Below, piece after piece: positions 24,064 through 32,596 of a stretch of DNA of 50,089 bases. Numbering within the stretch: the first letter of the stretch is position 1; every line of letters begins with the position of its first letter. Source of the stretch: an uncultured Muribaculaceae bacterium (GTDB taxonomy: Bacteria > Bacteroidota > Bacteroidia > Bacteroidales > Muribaculaceae); assembly GCA_910577355.1 (NCBI GenBank), contig CAJTMY010000009.1, forward strand, positions 21,516 to 71,604. Direction: 5' to 3'. Under the pieces are notes generated by a model, which did no database searches, was not told the origin of the DNA, and saw only the letters and a list, made by a program, of their open reading frames with translations. The position numbers and the translations under genes were made by a program.

Positions 24064-27000
24064 CTAAATCTTACTCGGACTGAATCCGAATTGTTTTTTA
24101 AAACATGTACTGAAATATTTGGGGTCGGAAAATCCCACCATATAGGCTACCTCGCTTATATTGTAGCTGCGTGTCGCAAGCAGCTCCTTGGCGCGGTTGA
24201 GACGCATGATGCGCATGAATTCGTTGGGCGACTGTCCGCTCAGCGACTTTATCTTGTTGTACACCGATGTCCGGCTCATACCGATGTCGGCGCACAGTTC
24301 GTTGACCGAATACTCGGAGTCTGCCATATGTTCGTCTATGATTTCCATGATTCTGGTCATGAAGCGACGGTCGAGCTCGTTGGTGAATTCTTCTTGTGCG
24401 GGTTCACAATCCTCGGCAAGCACTCTTTTACCCAGTTCGCGGCGGCTTTTGATTATGTTGCGTATGCGGGCTTTCAGCACCACGATATCGAAAGGCTTGA
24501 CGATGTAGTCGTCGGCACGTGCCTCGAGACCTGCGAGAATGTCCTCGCGTCCTGCCAGTCCGGTGAGCAAAATCACGGGAATATGGCTTGTGTCGATGTT
24601 GGTCTTCAGCATACGGCACATCTCGTCGCCCCGCAGACGGGGCATCATGATGTCGGAGATCACCAGATCGGGATTGCCCGAGCGGATATCGTCGAGGGCT
24701 GCCGCGGCGTTATCGGCTGTTATCACATTGTATTCCTCACCGAGATGGACTTTAAGATACTCTCGCATGTCGGGGTTGTCGTCGATGACATATATGGTGC
24801 TCCGCTGCGTGTCCGCCGCGTCCGATGAGTCATCCGGCCCGCAGCCGGTGCCGCTTGCAGGCGCGGCGGCCGGTGCGATGCGGTAGCGCGACGGAAAAGC
24901 TACCGGCAACGTGACTGTAAAAGTGGAGCCACGCCCCTGCTCGCTCGAGAAAGTGATGGAGCCCCGGTGGTCGTGCACCAGGCGTCCGGTGATGAGAAGC
25001 CCGAGTCCCGTACCCGAGGCATCGCAGTCTTCAGCCTCGTGCGAGCGGTGACGCCGTCTGAACACATAGCGTGCGTCGGCCTCCGACATACCTATGCCCG
25101 TATCCTCCACCGAAAAGGACCAGCGCCGGCGCCCCACCCGTCGTGCCGACAGGACAATCTTGCCTTGATTGGTGTATTTTATTGCATTTGACACGAGATT
25201 GTCGACTATATGGTCGAATTTATCGGTGTCAATCATCACCAATGGCATGTCGGCCTGTACGTCGCACTCGATATCTATACCTTTGAAGAGCGCCAGCGTG
25301 GAATATTCCTCTATCTTGATCTTAAGATATTCGAGAATGTCGACCTGTCGTACCTGCAGGTGTCTTGCACCCCGCGCTTCGCGACGCAGGCCAAGCATCT
25401 CGTCGAGCATGCCCATGGTCTTCTCTATGCCGGATCGCGCCTGCTGCAGATTGGCGCGGGCATTGTCGCTCAGACTGCTGTCGAGCTCTACATTGAGAAG
25501 CGGAGCCTTTATCATAGACATAGGCGTACGTATGTCGTGGGCTATGGCTGCATAAGAACGGAGCTGCGACTCGATGCGTCGCTCTCGGCGCACACGACGC
25601 AACGCCGACATGACAAAAACGAGCAAGGCCGCGAATACCAATACATATATGAATATGGCCCATGGCCCGAGCCACAGCGGCGGCCTCACATCCACATATA
25701 GTCTGCGCTCGGCAAAAGGCCTGCCGCTATACAGATCTATAGCCCTGATAACAAGCGTATAGCTGCCGGATGGAAGATCCGAATAACGGATATGGCAACC
25801 GGCGCCTGCGGTAAGCGGCCGGTTGTCATAACCTTCGAGCATATACTCGAATCCCATACGCTGCGGCGACACGTAGTCTATGAGGGCAAATCCGACCTCA
25901 AATGCATTCTGCTTATGACTCAGCTCGATACGATCGGTAAGGTTTATATTACGTGCGAGTGGGGATCCTTCATCCTCGGGATGGACGCGGCGGTCGTGTA
26001 TACTGAAATCGGTAAGCAGGATAGTACCGCCGACATCCCTGCCAAACTGCTCTGAAGGATTGAACACAACACAGCCTTCCGCTGTTCCGAGCATTATGTC
26101 GCCGTGGCGGGTTCCTATGGCTCCTCCGGCATTGAACACACCCCGGTTTGTACCGAGGAAATATGTGAATCTCATCAGGCGGTCGTCGGCCTGATCGAAA
26201 CGATACAGATCTGTCTCCGTGCATATCCATACGCTGCCGCCGGCATCACGGGCAAGCGAGTAGATTGTATTGGAACTTAGACCGTCGGATGTGGTGAAAT
26301 GCCGTGTTCGGCCTGTCGACCGGTCGTAACGCAGCAGTCCGTCGCCCTGGGTGCCTATCCACAGTATATCGGAAAGTGTATCGGCAAGCAGGGTACGGAC
26401 AGGATATCGGAGAGTGACGGAGTCGAATGTCTGTGTCCAGACAAACGAATCGGATTCCGGCGAATACCGCCCTACCCCCTTGTTGCCGCCAAAAGAAGGG
26501 CCGCCTTTGTCTGTTACGATGGCGGCAATGCAGTCCTCCTCGTAGTATCGGTATGTGCCGTCGTATATGTTGTAGCGTGTAAGCGGGCCGTTTATGCCTC
26601 CTATCCATATGTTGCCGTCGGAAGTTCCATAGCCTGCGAACACATAGTCTGTGCCGGCTCCTGTGGCCGAACCCGGTGTCTGCACAGGTATGCGGGATAC
26701 AAGGCCTGTGGTCTTGTCTATTATATTGAGACCGTCGCCGTATGTCCCCGCAAGTATGCGACCGCGGCTGTCCTCGCCCAAAGACAACACCACTCCGGCC
26801 GCACAGTCGGTGCGCTGCATGTAGCGCCACCACCGGTTTTGCGCGGGGCTGTAACGGCTCACACCCTTGTCGGTGCCGAACCACAGATCTCCCGCCGAAT
26901 CCTCGAATATGACATTCACATAGTCGGAAATCAGCGATGCTGTATTTCCGCTTTTCGACCGCAATATCTTTACAGTGTGGCTGAACGGCGGGATATAGTT

Positions 27001-27945
27001 GAGCCCGTTGTGGCTGGTCGCCACCCATATGCCCTTGTCGCGCCCTACGTGCACGTCGGTGACAGTATTGCCCGACAGGCTGTCGTCGGTATCGTCGACA
27101 TCGCGGTAATGATGAAGAAGGCTGCCGTCGTCCGACCGTACAAGATATACCCCGGCACCGTCGACACCTATGAGCAGGCTGTCGTTGTCATAACTCTTTA
27201 TGGCGTTGACCGGCAGGGGCGGGATGCCGAACGGCAATGGCTCTGTCTTTTCGGTGGCGTCCATAGTCACCACTCCGTCTGAGAACGAGCCAATGAACAG
27301 TTTTCCGGACGATACTGACAGGCTCAGCACATGCAGACCCTGTGTGTGCGGTATAAAGCGGCTGCGCCAGCCGCCGCCGTTGGATGTGACATGATACAGG
27401 CCGTGGTCTGTCCCGGCATAGAATCCGCCGCCACCGTCGGCCACAACAGCGCGTACAAGCTTGCCGTCGAGCGCCATGAGCCCTATGCCTTTTCCGGGAG
27501 TGTAGCCGTACAATCCCCGGCTGGTGCACACCACAAGACTGTCGCCGTCCGCGACAGCGAAATTGTAGCACATTATCGACGGATCGGCAAAACGGAAATC
27601 GAGATCGAAACGATCGAGCAACCGGTTATAACGGTATATCGCTCCCGACTTCATCACTATCCATAGTGTGCCGTCGGGAGCGGTCTCCATAGAAGTGGCC
27701 GACTGTATGTGATCGTTATGCTCCTCATTCGGCCCGATAGGGTAATGTTTCATCGTGTGGCCGTCGAAACGGTCGATCCCCGAGTTTGTATATATCCACA
27801 TGAATCCATCGGGATCTTCCTCCACCTCATATACCTGGCGGCTCGAAAGGCCGTCGCGCACATTGATATGGCGCACCGAGGCATTTGCAGCCACAATGGC
27901 GGCAAACGGCATAAGGAGTGTCAGCAGCAGTCGGAGCATAAGCAT
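24064..27945 (-). CDS. Hybrid two-component system sensor/regulator (HTCS)
   Basis: One 1293-residue polypeptide joins all parts of a phosphorelay. It has a signal/anchor (1-22), then a periplasmic sensor of two beta-propeller domains built from short repeats (about 25-690, e.g. GLSSRQVYEVEEDPDGFMWI), a Y_Y_Y domain (about 690-755), a membrane segment (about 760-785), HisKA with AHDIRTP (phosphorylated His803), an HATPase domain (GTGLGLLI), a receiver with ISDIMMP (Asp1098) and a C-terminal AraC-type DNA-binding domain (last 110 residues). HTCS proteins bind an oligosaccharide in the periplasm and activate the adjoining utilization genes. It starts one base after the GH20 stop, so enzyme and sensor are cotranscribed. 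Likely targets are the susC and kinase promoters, which share an operator-like block. Confidence 0.95.
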   Translation of the reverse strand: MLMLRLLLTLLMPFAAIVAANASVRHINVRDGLSSRQVYEVEEDPDGFMWIYTNSGIDRFDGHTMKHYPIGPNEEHNDHIQSATSMETAPDGTLWIVMKSGAIYRYNRLLDRFDLDFRFADPSIMCYNFAVADGDSLVVCTSRGLYGYTPGKGIGLMALDGKLVRAVVADGGGGFYAGTDHGLYHVTSNGGGWRSRFIPHTQGLHVLSLSVSSGKLFIGSFSDGVVTMDATEKTEPLPFGIPPLPVNAIKSYDNDSLLIGVDGAGVYLVRSDDGSLLHHYRDVDDTDDSLSGNTVTDVHVGRDKGIWVATSHNGLNYIPPFSHTVKILRSKSGNTASLISDYVNVIFEDSAGDLWFGTDKGVSRYSPAQNRWWRYMQRTDCAAGVVLSLGEDSRGRILAGTYGDGLNIIDKTTGLVSRIPVQTPGSATGAGTDYVFAGYGTSDGNIWIGGINGPLTRYNIYDGTYRYYEEDCIAAIVTDKGGPSFGGNKGVGRYSPESDSFVWTQTFDSVTLRYPVRTLLADTLSDILWIGTQGDGLLRYDRSTGRTRHFTTSDGLSSNTIYSLARDAGGSVWICTETDLYRFDQADDRLMRFTYFLGTNRGVFNAGGAIGTRHGDIMLGTAEGCVVFNPSEQFGRDVGGTILLTDFSIHDRRVHPEDEGSPLARNINLTDRIELSHKQNAFEVGFALIDYVSPQRMGFEYMLEGYDNRPLTAGAGCHIRYSDLPSGSYTLVIRAIDLYSGRPFAERRLYVDVRPPLWLGPWAIFIYVLVFAALLVFVMSALRRVRRERRIESQLRSYAAIAHDIRTPMSMIKAPLLNVELDSSLSDNARANLQQARSGIEKTMGMLDEMLGLRREARGARHLQVRQVDILEYLKIKIEEYSTLALFKGIDIECDVQADMPLVMIDTDKFDHIVDNLVSNAIKYTNQGKIVLSARRVGRRRWSFSVEDTGIGMSEADARYVFRRRHRSHEAEDCDASGTGLGLLITGRLVHDHRGSITFSSEQGRGSTFTVTLPVAFPSRYRIAPAAAPASGTGCGPDDSSDAADTQRSTIYVIDDNPDMREYLKVHLGEEYNVITADNAAAALDDIRSGNPDLVISDIMMPRLRGDEMCRMLKTNIDTSHIPVILLTGLAGREDILAGLEARADDYIVKPFDIVVLKARIRNIIKSRRELGKRVLAEDCEPAQEEFTNELDRRFMTRIMEIIDEHMADSEYSVNELCADIGMSRTSVYNKIKSLSGQSPNEFMRIMRLNRAKELLATRSYNISEVAYMVGFSDPKYFSTCFKKQFGFSPSKI

Positions 27946-27946
27946 A

Positions 27947-30190
27947 TCAGTTGATGTCGAGTATTGATGTGGCGCTTTCGGCCGGCCCGTAGAAGAGTCG
28001 TGCGCGCACCTGGGCGATACCGGCGGCGTCGAGCGGCGCGGTATACAGAGCGCTGTCGCGGGTGGGTTCCGTACCGTCGATTGTATATCTTATCTCACCC
28101 TTGCCATAGGCATCGTTCATCTCCACTTTGCCGGCGTTGAGGCGTATGCCGGGCTGGCGCATGAAGAAGTTGCGGCTGTCGGCCGCCCAGATGTCCATCT
28201 CGGCTGTGAGTGCGCCGAAATATTCCTCGTCGCTTAGAGTGGCCGCCGTGTTGTGGCCACGCTCGGCCAGTCCGAGCAGGCGGGGAAGTATATAACGCTC
28301 TATCATAGCGCGCGAACGCACTGTCTCGGCAAAGAGCTGAGCCGATATGCCCTCCACATTGTCCTGCACGTCGGCTGTACCGGGGCAGAGCCGTTCGACA
28401 GTGGCATGCAGCGGGCTGAATTCGTCGACAATACCGCCCCATGTGAGGCCCGGCTCCTGGGGATGACGCGTGTGGGCCTGATCGAAATAAAGATAATCGA
28501 CGTTGCTGAGTATCAGCGGATATCCCTGCGATGCGATCTGCCGCCCGTAATCGCCGGTGCTCGTCCAGCAGTTGACTGCGGCCACCTGCGGGCGTACTGC
28601 GGCGTCGTATGCGGGCGAATGGTCAAGAGCTATTTCCTGCCAGCCGGCTATCCTGACGCCGCGACGGGCGGCTATCTTGGCCACACGCTCCACAAACCAT
28701 GCATGTAGCTCGCGCTGGTGTTTCATCCCCTTTTCGGCCATAAGACGGTTGGCGGCTTCGCTGCCGTCCCATGCGTGGGCTGGCACCTCGTCGCCGCCGA
28801 TATGGATGGCGCGCAGCGGCACTCCGGCACGATTATATGTGTCGACAAGTGATTCCATGACTATATCCCAGAACTTGTACGGGCCGTCAAGAGCCGGATT
28901 CATGAGATTGTCATGAAAATCCTGGGCGGTGGTATATGCCGATGTATCGCCGTCGTGTATGAGGCGCAGAGAAGCGTCGCCGGTGGTGCGGTAGCGGTAT
29001 TCCATGGCGCGTATGGCCGCGCGGCTGTGCCCCGGGGTATCGAACTCGGGTATGATGTCGATACCGCGTGCCTTGGCATAGCGCAACAGGTCTATATATT
29101 GGTCTACGGTGTAATATCCGTTGGCGGGTGTGCCGGTGGAGTCGGGATTGCCGTCGCCGCTGTATATCTGTTTGAGGAATGGTACGTCGTCGGTAGTGGT
29201 GTAACCCCGCCGGGCGCCAACCTGCGTGAGTTCGGGCAGAGCGGGGATCTCGACACGCCAGCCTTCGTCATCACCGACATGGAAGTGCAGCACATTGAGC
29301 CCGTATGCGGCCATCAGGTCGATGATGCTCTTCATGTCGTCGGCACCGGTAAAGTTGCGGGCCACGTCTATCATAAGGGCGCGATAAGGCAGGTCAGCCC
29401 AGTCCTCGATAACGGCGCCCGGCACCTTGCCGTCGGTCGTGGCTGCATCGTCGATGCGCGCCATAAGCGATGTCACTATCGCATCGGGAGTATCGCTGTT
29501 GGTATACACTGTGAGCTTACGTCCGTCAATACGGGCGCGCCAATAGTCGTGGCGGCTATCGCTTACCTTGACTACCTTTACCGACGCGGCATCGGGGCGC
29601 AAGACTTTTTTGCCTGTGAGTTTAACTGACTTGGGAGTCGGTATACCCTTATATGGCTCGGGACGCAGCGAGGTGCGGAGACTGTCGTTTACAGCATAGG
29701 CCTCAGGGCCGTATATCATATTGTCGGAAATACCCGAGGTTCCCGGACGGGTATAGCGCGATGGAGTGCTGATGATGGATCGACGCACATTGCGGGCGCT
29801 TACCGGCCTGCCTGCGGCCACGAGATGCATGCCGTCGGGAATGAAAGATATGTTGCCCAGGGAGCCGTCGGTGACTATGTCGACCACGATAGGCTCCGAT
29901 GCCGAAGCCCGCGAAAAGCGCGGCGAGCTCACGGCGTAATATCCGGGGAGTATCTCGAAGATACTGTCGGCGGGGTCAACCGGATTCATGCCTCTCTTGA
30001 ACGAACAGAAAGCCACTCGCTCGAACGGAACGTCGGCCTCGATGGTGAATCTCTGTATGTATTTGTTGCCGGCCTCGGGTGTATACGAGTTGCCGAGTGT
30101 TTCCCAGGTGATTATGTTCTCGGCTGCAACATTACCAGCCACACCCATAAAGGCTGTGGTAACGACAGCAAAAAGTAACTTTGGTTTCAT
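27947..30190 (-). CDS. GH20 beta-N-acetylhexosaminidase, secreted
   Basis: The 747-residue protein has a signal peptide (about 1-23), an N-terminal non-catalytic region with a GH20b-like domain, a TIM barrel (about 265-610) and a C-terminal chitobiase-type beta domain (about 665-747, YTIDGTEPT). Diagnostic motifs are LNVLHFHVGDDEGWR and HIGGDEVPAHAW, with the catalytic Asp467-Glu468 pair. GH20 enzymes release terminal beta-GlcNAc or GalNAc by substrate-assisted catalysis. It sits first in the GH20-HTCS operon with a well-spaced promoter. This gene, GH18 and nagB are the strongest evidence that the locus handles GlcNAc-containing glycans (chitin oligomers, peptidoglycan or host N-glycan/mucin pieces). 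Confidence 0.95.
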   Translation of the reverse strand: MKPKLLFAVVTTAFMGVAGNVAAENIITWETLGNSYTPEAGNKYIQRFTIEADVPFERVAFCSFKRGMNPVDPADSIFEILPGYYAVSSPRFSRASASEPIVVDIVTDGSLGNISFIPDGMHLVAAGRPVSARNVRRSIISTPSRYTRPGTSGISDNMIYGPEAYAVNDSLRTSLRPEPYKGIPTPKSVKLTGKKVLRPDAASVKVVKVSDSRHDYWRARIDGRKLTVYTNSDTPDAIVTSLMARIDDAATTDGKVPGAVIEDWADLPYRALMIDVARNFTGADDMKSIIDLMAAYGLNVLHFHVGDDEGWRVEIPALPELTQVGARRGYTTTDDVPFLKQIYSGDGNPDSTGTPANGYYTVDQYIDLLRYAKARGIDIIPEFDTPGHSRAAIRAMEYRYRTTGDASLRLIHDGDTSAYTTAQDFHDNLMNPALDGPYKFWDIVMESLVDTYNRAGVPLRAIHIGGDEVPAHAWDGSEAANRLMAEKGMKHQRELHAWFVERVAKIAARRGVRIAGWQEIALDHSPAYDAAVRPQVAAVNCWTSTGDYGRQIASQGYPLILSNVDYLYFDQAHTRHPQEPGLTWGGIVDEFSPLHATVERLCPGTADVQDNVEGISAQLFAETVRSRAMIERYILPRLLGLAERGHNTAATLSDEEYFGALTAEMDIWAADSRNFFMRQPGIRLNAGKVEMNDAYGKGEIRYTIDGTEPTRDSALYTAPLDAAGIAQVRARLFYGPAESATSILDIN

Positions 30191-30221
30191 CGGTTATCAG
30201 TCTAAAAATATTCGACAATCG

Positions 30222-30236
30222 CCTTCCGAACGATTT
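30222..30236 (+). repeat. 15-base motif in the GH20 leader, shared with the susC leader
   Basis: CCTTCCGAACGATTT here is identical to the minus strand at 18935-18949. Relative to GH20 transcription it runs in reverse. It begins about 20 bases downstream of the inferred transcription start. Confidence 0.5.
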
Positions 30237-30262
30237 TCAAAGTGTTTTTAGAGAATCCGATG

Positions 30263-30293
30263 CAAATATACGCAAAATTTCCTATCCGCCAAA
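30263..30293 (-). promoter_or_regulatory. Promoter of the GH20-HTCS operon
   Basis: On the minus strand, TTTG (30293-30290) and TATATTTG (30270-30263) are separated by 19 bases, the Bacteroidota sigma-ABfr pattern. The start should fall near 30257, giving a leader of about 67 bases. Unlike the susC and kinase promoters it has both boxes, which fits a basal level of sensor and GH20. A looser relative of the operator block (AGACTGTCTTTTG on the minus strand, ending near 30311) overlaps just upstream. Confidence 0.68.
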
Positions 30294-30317
30294 ATCCCCA
30301 AAAGACAGTCTCAGATT

Positions 30318-30441
30318 ATTTGCGGCAATCATAATTTGAAACAACATAAAGCCATTTCATCCGGTTGAATCTGATTTGCGGTGAAAAAATGGTCAAATCG
30401 CCGCAAATTTGCGGTGTAAATTTGGTGGTTTCACCGCAAAT
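30318..30441. promoter_or_regulatory. Array of ATTTGCGG operators upstream of the Fic gene
   Basis: The octamer ATTTGCGG occurs five times in 124 bases: plus strand at 30318, 30374 and 30407; minus strand at 30401-30408 and 30434-30441. The pair at 30401-30414 forms the perfect palindrome CCGCAAATTTGCGG. The outer copies extend to a perfect 13-bp inverted repeat, ATTTGCGGTGAAA (30374-30386) and TTTCACCGCAAAT (30429-30441). The last copy falls between the -33 and -7 boxes of the Fic promoter, where a bound protein would block transcription. The winged-helix tail of the Fic protein is the obvious candidate reader. Confidence 0.72.
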
Positions 30442-30452
30442 GTTTAATTTTG
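30421..30452 (+). promoter_or_regulatory. Promoter of the Fic gene
   Basis: TTTG (30421-30424), a 20-base spacer and TAATTTTG (30445-30452) give a full Bacteroidota promoter. The start would lie within a few bases of the ATG at 30457, so the mRNA should be leaderless or nearly so. An ATTTGCGG operator occupies the spacer. Confidence 0.75.
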
Positions 30453-30456
30453 TGAT

Positions 30457-31566
30457 ATGAAAAGGCTTGATACACCTGTTACATATATCTGGCAGTTGCC
30501 CGATTGGCCGAATTTTTATTGGGATTCAGAACGGTTGATCGAACCAATGAGTCGGTTGAGCCGTCGACATGGAGAATTGAAAGGACTGATGTCTCTGATC
30601 GGATTTGAAAGTAAAAGTGAGACACAACTCACTGCTCTTACTGAAGATTTGTTGAGTTCGTCGGCGATTGAGGGCGTTGTCCTCAATGCCGAATCTGTCC
30701 GCAGTTCCATAGCCCGTCGTTTGGGCTTGGAGACGGATGGCCTGTTGCTGGAAGATCATTATGTAGAAGGTCTTGTCAATGTGATGATGGATGCCGTAAC
30801 AAATTCCTCCGAGCCATTATCGGTCGAGCGCTTTTTCGGGTGGCATTCCGCTTTGTTTCCATATGGCAGAAGTGGCGGCATGAAGATAACCGTTGCCGAT
30901 TGGCGCAAGGGAGATGAGCCTATGCAGGTGGTGTCGGGTGCGTTTGGACATGAGAAAATCCATTATGTCGCACCGCTGTCTGAATCTGTTCCGACAGAGA
31001 TGGCTCGCTTTATGGATTGGTGCAATTCTGAAAATCATTCGCCATATATCAAGGCCGCTGTCGCCCACCTGTGGTTTGTATCCATTCATCCCTTTGATGA
31101 CGGCAATGGCCGTATAGCCCGCACAATCACAGATATGTTTCTATCCCGCCTTGACGATGCCGGACGTTATTACAGTATGTCGGCGCAGATAAACCGTGAG
31201 AAGAACAGGTATTATTCCGTTTTGGAAAAAACGCAAAAAGGCTCGCTTAATATTACGGAATGGCTTCTGTGGTTTTTCTCTTGCTTAGAGGGCGCAATCG
31301 GCCGAACTCTTCAGATAACGGGCAGAACGGTAGAGAAAGCCCGTTATTGGGAAACACATCGCCTGGTTGAGATCAACGAGCGCCAGCGTAAAGTCATAAA
31401 CCGGCTGTGGGATGGATTTGAAGGCAAACTCACCACATCGAAGTGGGCCAAGATATGCCATTGCTCGCAGGATACTGCCTTGCGCGACATCAACGACCTG
31501 ATCGCTAAAGGCATGCTCAAAGACAGTGGCGAGAAAGGCCGTGCGGCCAACTACATTCTCCCCTGA
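30457..31566 (+). CDS. Fic family protein (DUF4172-Fic-winged helix)
   Basis: The 369-residue protein has an N-terminal DUF4172 region (about 5-85), a Fic core and a C-terminal winged helix-turn-helix (about 300-369, KWAKICHCSQDTALRDINDLIAKGML). The active loop HPFDDGNGR (211-219) is intact, with catalytic His211. The inhibitory motif S-x-x-x-E-G is present as Ser68 to Gly73 (Glu72) on the N-terminal side, making this a class II Fic enzyme that is held off until relieved. Fic enzymes usually transfer AMP to a protein hydroxyl; the target is unknown. The winged helix and the operator array suggest autoregulation. There is no small antitoxin gene next to it. The end overlaps the convergent VOC-HD gene by 16 bases. 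Its lower GC and separate regulation suggest it may be a later arrival. Confidence 0.92.
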   Translation: MKRLDTPVTYIWQLPDWPNFYWDSERLIEPMSRLSRRHGELKGLMSLIGFESKSETQLTALTEDLLSSSAIEGVVLNAESVRSSIARRLGLETDGLLLEDHYVEGLVNVMMDAVTNSSEPLSVERFFGWHSALFPYGRSGGMKITVADWRKGDEPMQVVSGAFGHEKIHYVAPLSESVPTEMARFMDWCNSENHSPYIKAAVAHLWFVSIHPFDDGNGRIARTITDMFLSRLDDAGRYYSMSAQINREKNRYYSVLEKTQKGSLNITEWLLWFFSCLEGAIGRTLQITGRTVEKARYWETHRLVEINERQRKVINRLWDGFEGKLTTSKWAKICHCSQDTALRDINDLIAKGMLKDSGEKGRAANYILP

Positions 31567-32594
31567 TCCCTATCCTCGGTCTCTTCATCAAAAATACGGT
31601 CGAATATGGCTGTGATGCGGGGCTTGTCGGCGATTATCGCGCGTAGTTGCTCCAGACGTCCGGCGTTGTCGCTCCACGGTATCCATATTTTGAGATATCC
31701 GCCGGGGCCGTATTTGTCGCGCAGGTGTGCCAGTGTGCGGCGGTAGTGGCCGTCGCGGTCAAGCTCCGGATAGTTGGCGAGGCCGTATTGTACGGTGCGG
31801 CGTATTATCGTGCCGGCGTCAATAAAGCGGTCGGCTTCGGCCACGACGAGTCCGTATTCGCTGCGCGGACACGACTTGGCCGATGCGCGATGATCCTCGA
31901 CGGCACGGCACATAAGGTCGATCTGCCCGGGTGTAAAAAAATTTTTTACATATTCATCCTCGGCAAGAATCACGGCCGAATCGAGATGATGGCGTTCGCG
32001 GCCGTTGGCAAGGCCGAGGTCGTGGAAGGCGGCGATGACATATACCATGTCGCGGTCGAGGTGCGGCATGCGGTCGGCCAGACGCAGACTCTGTTCTATT
32101 ACCATCCGGACATGATCCTCGCGGTGTGCCTTGTCGAATGCGGCGTAGCGGGGCAATATGTTCCGCTCCACATAGCATACGGTGTCGGCACTCACACCAT
32201 CGAGCCGGTAACGTTCATAAAATTCTATGGGCTGCCTGTCGGGATCTTCAAAGAACACGAACCGCTTGCCGGTGTATCCGTCGAGTCTTACTGCCTCGTG
32301 AGCCACACCGCAGCTGTCGAGCCACGCAAGAGCTTCGTCGATATTGTCGATCTCGAATGCTATATGCCGCAACCCCCGGGCCTCGGGATATGACGGTCGT
32401 GGCGGTGCGTCGGAAAAGGAGAACAACTCGATGATGTACCGGTCGTCGAGAGCAAGATCGGTCTTGTACGAGCGGGTTTCCTCGCGGAAGTTCTCGGCCA
32501 ATACAGTGAAGCCAAGCACATGAGTGTAGAATTTCAGAGATGCGGCATAATCCGAGCAGATTATGGCGACATGATGCAGACCGTTTATTTTCAT
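31551..32594 (-). CDS. VOC (glyoxalase-like) domain fused to an HD hydrolase domain
   Basis: The 347-residue protein is one frame with two domains. Residues 1-130 form a VOC domain with the four expected metal positions: HHVAI (His at the start), IIELF (Glu), RHIAFEI (His) and PIEFYE (Glu). The closest style is the SMU1112c/GloA2 group. Residues about 150-335 form an HD-type phosphohydrolase: HVRMVIE (His), AAFHDLG (HD pair), HHLDSA, VEDHRA and VAEADRF (Asp). Both metal sites appear complete. HD proteins of this type cleave phosphate esters, often nucleotides; VOC proteins handle small molecules such as glutathione or methylglyoxal adducts. The pairing suggests one small-molecule pathway, not identified. 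It starts two bases after the aspartyl-protease stop, so the two form an operon. Confidence 0.87.
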   Translation of the reverse strand: MKINGLHHVAIICSDYAASLKFYTHVLGFTVLAENFREETRSYKTDLALDDRYIIELFSFSDAPPRPSYPEARGLRHIAFEIDNIDEALAWLDSCGVAHEAVRLDGYTGKRFVFFEDPDRQPIEFYERYRLDGVSADTVCYVERNILPRYAAFDKAHREDHVRMVIEQSLRLADRMPHLDRDMVYVIAAFHDLGLANGRERHHLDSAVILAEDEYVKNFFTPGQIDLMCRAVEDHRASAKSCPRSEYGLVVAEADRFIDAGTIIRRTVQYGLANYPELDRDGHYRRTLAHLRDKYGPGGYLKIWIPWSDNAGRLEQLRAIIADKPRITAIFDRIFDEETEDRDQGRM

Positions 32595-32596
32595 AT

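Noticed and set aside
30318..30441. CRISPR-like or satellite repeats upstream of the Fic gene
   Set aside because: The repeat unit is eight bases, orientations alternate and spacing is uneven. There are no spacers of constant length and no cas genes.
30457..31566. Fic toxin-antitoxin pair
   Set aside because: No small antitoxin gene lies next to it, and the inhibitory S-x-x-x-E-G motif is inside the same protein (class II).
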